5,034 nucleotides of DNA from Candidatus Zixiibacteriota bacterium (GTDB lineage: Bacteria; Zixibacteria; MSB-5A5; JAUVRN01), in the NCBI GenBank assembly GCA_030597645.1, contig JAUVRN010000180.1:1-5034 (forward strand), written 5' to 3'. Below, piece by piece: positions 1-5,034 of this stretch (within the stretch, counting starts at the first letter, position 1; each line of letters opens with the position of its first letter). The notes under the pieces were generated by a model, which saw nothing but the letters and a program-made list of their open reading frames with translations, was not told the origin of the DNA and searched no databases. A program made the translations under genes and the position numbers.

Positions 1-771
1 CTGGATCCGGCACGCATCGAGGCGGTCATCAGCAACAAGACGCGCGCCATCATGCCCGTCCACCTGTTCGGCCAGTGCGCCGACATGACGCCGCTGTTGA
101 AGGTGGCCGACGCACACGGCATCCCGGTGGTCGAGGACGCGGCCCAGGCCCTTTCGGCCAGTTACGGTGAGCGCATGGCCGGCACCATCGGCAAGCTGGG
201 GTGTTTCAGTTTCTTCCCGACCAAGAATCTCGGCTGCCTGGGCGACGGTGGCTTGATCGTCACCGACGACGACGAGCTGAACGAACTGATTCGCAAGCTC
301 AAGGCGCACGGCGCCAAACCCAAGTATTACCACCAGCTCGTGGGCTACAACAGTCGCCTGGACACTATCCATGCCGCAGCCCTGCTCGTGAAGCTACCGC
401 ACCTGGATGCCTGGTCCCGCCACCGGCGCGTCAACGCCGCGCGATACGACGAGCTGCTTGCCGACGTTCCCGTGCGCCGCCCCACCGACGCCGGACGAGG
501 CTACCACATCTACAACCAGTACACCATCGAACTCGATCGTCGTGACGAGTTCCGCGAGCACCTGCGCAGCCGCAACGTCGGCCACGAAGTGTACTATCCC
601 GTGCCCCTGCACCGGCAAGCTTGCTTTGCGCATCTGGGATACAACGAAGGAGACTTCCCCGTGTCCGAACGGGCGGTCGGCCGCGTCTGCGCACTGCCGA
701 TCTTCCCGGAGTTGACGCCTGACGAACAGGAATACGTCGTGCAGGCGGTAAAGGACTTTGTCTCCGGTTAA
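1..771 (+). CDS. DegT/DnrJ/EryC1/StrS family PLP-dependent sugar aminotransferase, C-terminal part
   Basis: This is a 5'-truncated gene: the frame is open from base 1, and about 256 residues are visible of a family usually near 370-400, so the start lies outside the window. The family transfers an amino group, normally from glutamate, to a keto sugar nucleotide in the cytoplasm. Visible marks are the PLP-pocket motif VVEDAAQ (bases about 130-150), the SFFPTKNLG motif whose Lys (223-225) should form the PLP Schiff base, GDGG just after it, the YNSRLD motif (about 346-363) that lines the sugar site, and VYYPVPLH near the C-terminus. WbpE (UDP-3-keto-GlcNAcA aminotransferase) has a similar order of motifs, and the epimerase next door would fit that pathway, but other 3- or 4-aminotransferases of the family look alike. 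The family is certain; the substrate is not. The end overlaps the next gene by 14 bases, which implies co-translation. Confidence 0.93.
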   Translation: MDPARIEAVISNKTRAIMPVHLFGQCADMTPLLKVADAHGIPVVEDAAQALSASYGERMAGTIGKLGCFSFFPTKNLGCLGDGGLIVTDDDELNELIRKLKAHGAKPKYYHQLVGYNSRLDTIHAAALLVKLPHLDAWSRHRRVNAARYDELLADVPVRRPTDAGRGYHIYNQYTIELDRRDEFREHLRSRNVGHEVYYPVPLHRQACFAHLGYNEGDFPVSERAVGRVCALPIFPELTPDEQEYVVQAVKDFVSG

Positions 772-1825
772 CGGACCGGTTCTCTCCATCGTCGGTGCCC
801 GGCCGCAGTTCATCAAGCTGGCACCCGTTCACACGGCCCTGCGCGAGGGCCGCCTGCAGCACGTCATCGTCCACACGGGTCAACACTACGACGACGACAT
901 GTCGGCGCGGTTTTTCCGCGAGCTGAAGCTGCCCACGCCCAACATCAACCTGGGTGTCAAAGGCGGCGGCCACGCCGTTCCGACGGCGCGTATGCTGATG
1001 CGCATCGCCCGTACCATCGAAGAATTGAAACCGGCTCTGCTGATCGTCTACGGCGACACGACCTCCACGCTGGCCGGCGCCCTGGCGGGTGCACAGTGCG
1101 GCACGCGCGTGGCGCACGTAGAATCCGGTCTGCGCAGCTACCTCAGGACGCAGCCGGAGGAACGCAACCGCGTCGTGGCCGATCACCTCTCCACACTGCT
1201 CTTTGCGCCCACGACCTCCGCGGTCGAAAACCTGCTGCGCGAGGGCATCAGCGGCGGCGTTCACCGTGTCGGCGATCCCATGCACGACGCGCTGTCGAAC
1301 TGGTGGCCGACGGCGTCCAGACGATCGCTGCAGATCGAGGCCGATCCGTTCTATTTCTGTACGGTCCATCGCGCCGAGAATACGGATGACGCACAGCGAC
1401 TGAGCCGGTTGCTGCACCTGCTTGCCGGCCTCGACGCACCGGTGCTGATGCCCTTGCACCCGCGCACGCGCCGGGCGTTCCGGCGCGCAGGGCTTTTGAA
1501 GAAGCTCCAGTCACTCACCCCGGTTCAGGTGTGCGAGCCACTCGGTTACCTCGACACACTGCGACACATCGGCGGGGCCGCGGCCGTGCTCACCGATTCG
1601 GGGGGCGTGCAGCGCGAGGCTGCCTGGCTGGGTACGTACTGTCTGACCCTGCGATCTGTAACCGAATGGGTGGAGACCGTGGAAGATGGGCGTAACGTCC
1701 TGATCGACCTCGACCTGGATCGGGCCCGTGCCGCGCTGGACCGCCGGCCACGCCGGCGACGCCCGAAGACCTCCGGCACGAACGCCTCTCGGCGCATCGC
1801 CGCCATCATCCGGAAGGCCCTGTAG
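758..1825 (+). CDS. wecB: UDP-N-acetylglucosamine 2-epimerase, non-hydrolysing (WecB/WbpI family)
   Basis: This cytoplasmic enzyme interconverts UDP-GlcNAc (or a 2,3-diacetamido uronic acid derivative in WbpI-type members) and its manno epimer. The 355-residue length is close to the family norm of 360-380. The N-terminal GARPQFIKLAPV motif supplies the Arg15 and Lys20 expected from E. coli WecB. TGQHYDDDM follows, then YGDTTS (Asp100), HVESGLR (Glu122), PEERNR (Glu135), TVHRAEN (His204) and LTDSGGVQREA (279-288), so every catalytic position known in WecB is present. The late TEWVETVEDG segment is of the kind seen in WbpI-like members. The start is TTG at 758: a stop lies in frame at 749, and any later start would lose the nucleotide-binding N-terminus. 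AAGGA at 751-755 is too close to be a good ribosome site, so translation is probably coupled to the overlapping aminotransferase. The C-terminal end is very Arg-rich. WecB and WbpI cannot be told apart here. Confidence 0.93.
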   Translation: MSPVNGPVLSIVGARPQFIKLAPVHTALREGRLQHVIVHTGQHYDDDMSARFFRELKLPTPNINLGVKGGGHAVPTARMLMRIARTIEELKPALLIVYGDTTSTLAGALAGAQCGTRVAHVESGLRSYLRTQPEERNRVVADHLSTLLFAPTTSAVENLLREGISGGVHRVGDPMHDALSNWWPTASRRSLQIEADPFYFCTVHRAENTDDAQRLSRLLHLLAGLDAPVLMPLHPRTRRAFRRAGLLKKLQSLTPVQVCEPLGYLDTLRHIGGAAAVLTDSGGVQREAAWLGTYCLTLRSVTEWVETVEDGRNVLIDLDLDRARAALDRRPRRRRPKTSGTNASRRIAAIIRKAL

Positions 1826-1896
1826 CCCCCTGCGGTACCACCTCCGGGCCAACGGATTGTGAGCCCCCAGAACCGCGCCCCGACGTGTTCCCGGAG

Positions 1897-1929
1897 TTGT
1901 CCACAATCGCTGAAATGCCTTGCCCACAA
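1897..1929. repeat. Pair of DnaA-box-like direct repeats (TTGYCCACAA)
   Basis: TTGTCCACAA at 1897-1906 and TTGCCCACAA at 1920-1929 are direct copies differing in one base, 23 bases apart start to start, in the gap between the epimerase and the dehydratase-like gene. The first nine bases of copy one equal the DnaA box used by high-GC actinobacteria, and differ by one base from the E. coli box TTATCCACA. With only two copies, no AT-rich element and no replication gene nearby, an origin is not supported. A regulatory operator or chance are the alternatives. Confidence 0.25.
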
Positions 1930-1985
1930 GGGATTTGCGCCCAAATTGCCGCCTATGCCTGAAACACACCGGCAGACAGGCCCCC

Positions 1986-4295
1986 TTGAGAAATAGAACG
2001 CTGATCAGAGTCTGGCGCTGGACCGCCGGCAGGCCGCTTCTCGTGGCCCTGGATGCGGCAGCCATTTTTGTGGCGTTCTGGCTGGCGTACATGGCTCGGT
2101 TTTCCGGGGCCGAACGCCAGGCGGTTGGATCGTACCTGGGCCCCGCACTGCTCGTCTCCTTGTTCTGGCTCGTGCTCTTGCTCGCCATAGGACTCTATCG
2201 CCGTCGGGCGCGGACCAATCCGTTTCAGGAAATCCTGCTCTCGACCAACGCCGTAACGGTAGGCGTACTGCTCCTCGTGCTGGCGCTGGTGGACTGGGAA
2301 GGCCCCATCTCCGTCAATCGCACGTCGGTGCTGGTCTACTGGGCGTCATCGGTGACCATGCTGGCGCTGTCGCGCTGGTGGTACTTTCGCAAGTGGCCGG
2401 CGTCGCTCGATCTCGAGGACAGCCGGGGTATCCTCTCCGTCACGCTGCGCAAGCGGGCACTGATCATTCTCGCCGATCTCGGGATGATCGCGCTGGCGTA
2501 TTACCTGTCGTTCCTCCTCGTCTCCGACTGGGTGCTGTCGCCGGAACAGGGAGCCCGGTTCGTCACCACGCTGCCGTTGGTACTGATCATTCGTTTCGGT
2601 GTGTTCTGTTACTTCGGGCTGTACGCTGGCGTGTGGCGCTATGCCAGCCTCAATGACCTGGTGCAGATCGTCAAGGCGGTGTCGGTAGGCACGGTCGTGA
2701 TGGTCCTGCCGATATTCTTCTTTCCGCACCAGGGCTTCCCCCGCTCGGTATTCGTCATTGATTGGATGCTGATCCTGCTTCTGGTGGGCGCGTCGCGCAT
2801 CATGATCCGGGCGCTGCGCGAGTTCTGGCCCGACAGCCAGCCGAGCGGGCATCGCGCCCTGATCGTGGGGGCCAACGATTCGGGCGAGATGGTCCTGCGC
2901 GAACTGATCAAGCAGCGCAAGCGCGGCTACCTGCCCGTGGGCGTAGTGGATGACGACCCCCGAAAGTGGGGCCTCCACATCCACGGCGTCCCCGTCCTCG
3001 GCTCCGCCCGCGACATCCCGGCACTGGTACGCGAATACGACGTCGAAGAGATCATCCTCGCACTGCCGGAGGCTACCGGTCCGCAGGTTCGCGAGATCGT
3101 CGAGAACTGCCGCCGCCTGGGCGTCGGTTTCAAGACGGTGCGCACCATAGGCGCCATGCTGTCGGCCAATCCCATGGCACCGCGCATCCGTGACGTGCGC
3201 GTCGAGGATCTCATGCGTCGTGCACCGGCCCACCTCGACACGCCGGCCATCACCGAGTGTGTCGCCGGCAAGACGGTCCTGGTCACGGGCGCGGGTGGTA
3301 CCATCGGAGCCGAACTGGTGCGCCAGCTTCTCCGCTATCCGCCCCGGAAGATTTCCATGCTCGACCGTGCCGAGAACAGCCTGTTCGAACTGACCATGGA
3401 CCTGTTTCTGGGCGAGGAATCACAGCAGTGCCAGCCCGTGATCGCCGACATCACCGACGCCAATCGCCTGGCCCGCTGGTGGGAAGAACACCGCCCGCAG
3501 ATCGTCTTCCACGCCGCCGCGTACAAACACGTGCCGTTGATGGAAGAGTTCCCGGCCGCGGCGATCCGCAACAACGTCACGGGCACGCGCATTCTCTGCG
3601 AACTTGCCGATCGCTTCGACACCGAGCCCTTCGTGTTCGTGTCGACGGACCAGGTGGTACGGCCCACGTCGGTCATGGGTGCGTCCAAGCGTGTGGCGGA
3701 ACTGTTCTTGCAGAACATGGCCCGCCAGAGTTCGACCACGTTCATCACGGTGCGCTTCGGCAACGTACTCGGGTCGGCCGGGTCGGTCGTGCCGCTGTTT
3801 CTCCACCAGATCGGTCGCGGCGGGCCGGTGACCGTGACACATCGCGACGCCACGCGGTATTTCATGACCGTGGAAGAGGCCGCGGGCCTGGTGCTGCAAG
3901 CCGCCGTCATCGGACGCCCCGGCGATACGCTGCTGCTGAAGATGGGTGAGCCGCTCAACATACAGGCGCTGGCCGAGGACCTGATTATCCTCTCGGGATT
4001 CGTGCCCGGTGAGGACATACCGCTGCGCTACATCGGCCTCCGGCGGGGCGAAAAACTGCACGAAGAGCTGCGGCTGGCCGAAGAGCCGGTGGAAGAGACC
4101 GATCACCCGTCGATCGAGCGCGCGCTTGCGCAGCCGATCATGTCACAGACGCTGATGGGCCCGCTCGGTCAGCTCTGCGCCGCCGCCGAACAGGACGACA
4201 ACGCGGCCATTCGTGCGCACCTAACCGAGCTGATTCACTCGTATACGCCTTCGGGCACGCCGGGGCCGCGCGAACCCGCCGATGTCACCCCCTGA
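1986..4295 (+). CDS. Membrane nucleotide-sugar 4,6-dehydratase-like protein (WbpM/PglF/CapD class) with an extra N-terminal membrane module
   Basis: Family members remove water from UDP-HexNAc at the inner membrane, giving a UDP-4-keto-6-deoxy sugar for surface glycans. With the start used here the protein has 769 residues, against roughly 600-660 for typical members. In order: four predicted helices (about 20-38, 52-71, 88-102, 112-128), four more (about 158-179, 192-213, 228-246, 255-274), a Rossmann domain (289-413, motif LIVGANDSGEM), and the SDR dehydratase domain (426-718). The SDR domain has NAD motif TGAGGTIG (434-441), HAAAYKHVPLME (509-520), RFGNVLGS (590-597) and RRGEKLHEEL (686-695). 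Its active-site stretch reads STDQ...VMGASK (553-568), where relatives have STDK. The first four helices look like those of WbaP/WcaJ transferases, but no transferase domain follows. TTG 1986 was chosen because it directly precedes the first helix and has AGG five bases upstream; TTG 1920 (791 residues) is open in frame but adds an unconserved-looking Cys/Arg-rich lead. The class is secure; activity is doubtful because of the Gln. Confidence 0.92.
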   Translation: MRNRTLIRVWRWTAGRPLLVALDAAAIFVAFWLAYMARFSGAERQAVGSYLGPALLVSLFWLVLLLAIGLYRRRARTNPFQEILLSTNAVTVGVLLLVLALVDWEGPISVNRTSVLVYWASSVTMLALSRWWYFRKWPASLDLEDSRGILSVTLRKRALIILADLGMIALAYYLSFLLVSDWVLSPEQGARFVTTLPLVLIIRFGVFCYFGLYAGVWRYASLNDLVQIVKAVSVGTVVMVLPIFFFPHQGFPRSVFVIDWMLILLLVGASRIMIRALREFWPDSQPSGHRALIVGANDSGEMVLRELIKQRKRGYLPVGVVDDDPRKWGLHIHGVPVLGSARDIPALVREYDVEEIILALPEATGPQVREIVENCRRLGVGFKTVRTIGAMLSANPMAPRIRDVRVEDLMRRAPAHLDTPAITECVAGKTVLVTGAGGTIGAELVRQLLRYPPRKISMLDRAENSLFELTMDLFLGEESQQCQPVIADITDANRLARWWEEHRPQIVFHAAAYKHVPLMEEFPAAAIRNNVTGTRILCELADRFDTEPFVFVSTDQVVRPTSVMGASKRVAELFLQNMARQSSTTFITVRFGNVLGSAGSVVPLFLHQIGRGGPVTVTHRDATRYFMTVEEAAGLVLQAAVIGRPGDTLLLKMGEPLNIQALAEDLIILSGFVPGEDIPLRYIGLRRGEKLHEELRLAEEPVEETDHPSIERALAQPIMSQTLMGPLGQLCAAAEQDDNAAIRAHLTELIHSYTPSGTPGPREPADVTP

Positions 4296-4365
4296 TTGCC
4301 CGCGTGTCCGCGCTCGTGACGTGCGGCGCCGCCCGGGCCTTTGGCGCGTTCGACAAATCTGATGC

Positions 4366-4373
4366 AGGGAGGG
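4366..4373 (+). promoter_or_regulatory. Ribosome binding site AGGGAGGG
   Basis: This purine-rich stretch lies nine bases before ATG 4383. It decides the start of the small membrane protein in favour of 4383 over an in-frame TTG at 4341, which has no such site. Confidence 0.6.
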
Positions 4374-4382
4374 CACGAATCT

Positions 4383-4619
4383 ATGGCAACGCCCTGGCAC
4401 CGGTACAAATGGTTTGCGGCAAGCGTTTTCGTGGGAGTGTTGCTGGCGTCCGTGCTCTCCAGGCACATGCCGACGCTGGCCGCCTGGTTCATCGGCGGCG
4501 CCGTCATGGGCACTGCGCCAGGGGAACCACTCGCGCAGGGCAAGCGGGTGGTTCTGGCTCTGACGATCGGCGTCGTGGCGGCCCTGGCCTACTGGCTGGC
4601 CGAGCTGATCGGCCTCTGA
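4383..4619 (+). CDS. Small hydrophobic membrane protein, unknown function (78 residues)
   Basis: I do not recognise this protein. It begins MATPWHRYKWF and is mostly hydrophobic, with helices at about 10-26 and 54-78 and a weaker hydrophobic Gly/Ala-rich stretch at about 29-46. It therefore probably crosses the inner membrane two or three times. A basic N-terminus (His, Arg, Lys) suggests that end faces the cytoplasm. The connecting loop TAPGEPLAQGKR is the only clearly polar part. A strong AGGGAGGG site nine bases upstream supports the start. It begins 88 bases after the dehydratase-like gene and 19 bases separate its stop from the next start, so it is likely co-transcribed with that gene and possibly with the polysaccharide genes. 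A longer reading in another frame across 4304-4834 has shadow-like composition and is less likely. Being a real gene is probable; its role is open. Confidence 0.65.
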   Translation: MATPWHRYKWFAASVFVGVLLASVLSRHMPTLAAWFIGGAVMGTAPGEPLAQGKRVVLALTIGVVAALAYWLAELIGL

Positions 4620-4627
4620 GCCCAACC

Positions 4628-4634
4628 GAGGGGG
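4628..4634 (+). promoter_or_regulatory. Ribosome binding site GAGGGGG
   Basis: This site begins nine bases after the previous stop codon and ends four bases before ATG 4639; the GAGG core is seven bases from the ATG. It supports both the existence and the start of the 76-residue protein. Confidence 0.55.
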
Positions 4635-4638
4635 CTGC

Positions 4639-4869
4639 ATGGCCTACAAACCCAAGTCCAAACACCGGGCTGCCCGGGCGCGTACCACCAGATCACCCAG
4701 CCAGCATCAGATCGAAAGAGAGATGCGATTGCTGCACCGAATGCAGGGCTCGAGTCAGTTCGACAGGCGTCTGGCCCGTGCTCTTCTCGAGACCCTGCAG
4801 TGGACGCAGTCCGGCACCCGCCGGCCGGATGTGAGGCCGCCGAGCGAGATCGCAAGAGAGACCTCCTGA
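4639..4869 (+). CDS. Small basic protein, unknown function (76 residues)
   Basis: I do not recognise this protein. The N-terminal third (MAYKPKSKHRAARARTTR) is strongly basic and probably disordered. The middle (about residues 23-54: IEREMRLLHRMQ to LARALLETLQW) alternates charged and hydrophobic residues as an amphipathic helix would. The tail is Pro/Arg-rich and ends in ARETS. There is no signal peptide and no membrane helix, so it is presumably cytoplasmic; the charge would allow nucleic-acid or membrane-surface binding, but nothing shows either. It is placed 19 bases after the small membrane protein, with a GAGGGGG site before its ATG. It uses AGA and AGG codons (five in 76) and more A/T-ending codons than the large genes upstream, so it may have a different history or be weakly expressed. 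It could still be a spurious reading frame. Confidence 0.5.
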   Translation: MAYKPKSKHRAARARTTRSPSQHQIEREMRLLHRMQGSSQFDRRLARALLETLQWTQSGTRRPDVRPPSEIARETS

Positions 4870-4941
4870 GTCTGTCTTCAGGTCCCGGAAACGATAAGTG
4901 CCCGCTGCATATGCCCTCGATACACCGAATATGCGCCCCAA

Positions 4942-4974
4942 AAGAGAATGCTTTCCCGAGCGAAGCATTCCCTT
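4942..4974 (-). terminator. Probable intrinsic terminator of the convergent minus-strand gene
   Basis: A perfect 8-bp stem, GAATGCTT (4946-4953) with AAGCATTC (4963-4970), closes a nine-base loop. Read on the minus strand it extends to 12 bp through a G-U pair and three more pairs, and TCTTTT follows directly. On the plus strand the extension is broken by an A-C mismatch and no T-run follows. It therefore suits transcripts entering from the right edge, and sits 18 bases beyond the stop of the reading frame there. It may also slow + strand transcripts. Confidence 0.6.
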
Positions 4975-4992
4975 GCCGGGTCCCCCACCCGC

Positions 4993-5034
4993 TTACCGCG
5001 CGTCGGCCTGGGCCTTGATGATCTTCTGAATCGC
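4993..5034 (-). CDS. Last 13 codons of a minus-strand gene, product unknown
   Basis: Reading inward from the right edge on the minus strand, one frame gives AIQKIIKAQADAR and then TAA (complement of 4993-4995). The composition is that of a helical, charged C-terminus, and a hairpin with a T-run lies just downstream, as expected for the end of a gene. The fragment is far too short to name a family. If real, it is convergent to the + strand genes and marks the end of the polysaccharide-linked transcription unit. Confidence 0.4.
   Translation of the reverse strand, partial: AIQKIIKAQADAR

Noticed and set aside
431..1459. Long open frame on the minus strand (342 codons) opposite the aminotransferase and epimerase
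   Set aside because: It is antisense to two clear enzymes with intact motifs, and its translation has the Arg/Gly/Gln-rich, motif-free composition typical of shadows in GC-rich DNA.
1842..1896. Inverted repeat CTCCGGG/CCCGGAG as a terminator after the epimerase
   Set aside because: The 7-bp arms are separated by 41 bases and no T-run follows, so it is not a credible intrinsic terminator.
1915..1962. 15-residue reading frame MPCPQGICAQIAAYA before the dehydratase-like gene, as a leader peptide
   Set aside because: There is no ribosome site, no run of a single regulatory amino acid and no paired attenuator hairpins after it.
1511..2188. Minus-strand open frame (225 codons) across the epimerase end, the gap and the dehydratase start
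   Set aside because: It has no recognisable domain and lies opposite conserved coding sequence on both sides.
2346..3233. Minus-strand open frame (295 codons) opposite the membrane and Rossmann parts
   Set aside because: Its composition is very rich in His, Asp, Gln and Arg, as expected of the complement of hydrophobic GC-rich codons; the + strand frame explains the region fully.
3257..3949. Plus-strand frame (230 codons) inside the SDR domain, and minus-strand frames of about 228 codons over the same bases
   Set aside because: All overlap the conserved SDR domain with its motifs in order; none shows a family motif of its own.
4304..4834. Plus-strand frame of 176 codons spanning both small genes
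   Set aside because: The translation is rich in Arg, Gly and Ala without hydrophobic or domain structure, and has no good ribosome site. The two shorter frames each have one and better protein character.

Overview
The window is a 5 kb piece of a high-GC bacterial chromosome, most likely from a proteobacterium (inferred from protein style, GC-rich codons and Shine-Dalgarno sites; no taxonomic marker gene is present). It lies in a surface-polysaccharide (O-antigen, capsule or exopolysaccharide) nucleotide-sugar locus. All main genes are on the + strand.

Layout: (1) Bases 1-771 hold the C-terminal two thirds of a PLP-dependent DegT/DnrJ/EryC1/StrS sugar aminotransferase, cut by the left edge. 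(2) It overlaps by 14 bases a TTG-started non-hydrolysing UDP-N-acetylglucosamine 2-epimerase (WecB/WbpI type, 758-1825). (3) A 160-base gap contains two DnaA-box-like 10-mers. (4) A large membrane-bound nucleotide-sugar 4,6-dehydratase-like protein of the WbpM/PglF/CapD class follows (best start TTG 1986, end 4295). (5) Two short genes follow, each with a good ribosome binding site: a 78-residue hydrophobic membrane protein (4383-4619) and a 76-residue basic protein (4639-4869). (6) A hairpin near 4942-4974 and the last codons of a probable convergent minus-strand gene (4993-5034) close the window.

The aminotransferase and epimerase fit one pathway that builds an amino or diacetamido sugar nucleotide, for example UDP-ManNAc3NAcA or a relative. 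The WbpM-like protein would normally supply a 4-keto-6-deoxy UDP-HexNAc. The exact sugars cannot be fixed from this window.

The most unusual item is the dehydratase-like protein. It carries two successive four-helix membrane modules where the family normally has one; the first resembles the N-terminus of WbaP/WcaJ-type polyprenyl glycosylphosphotransferases without the transferase domain. Its otherwise intact active site has Gln in place of the near-invariant Lys of the S-T-D-K motif. Together these suggest a dehydratase homologue with altered or lost catalysis, or a membrane-scaffolding role.
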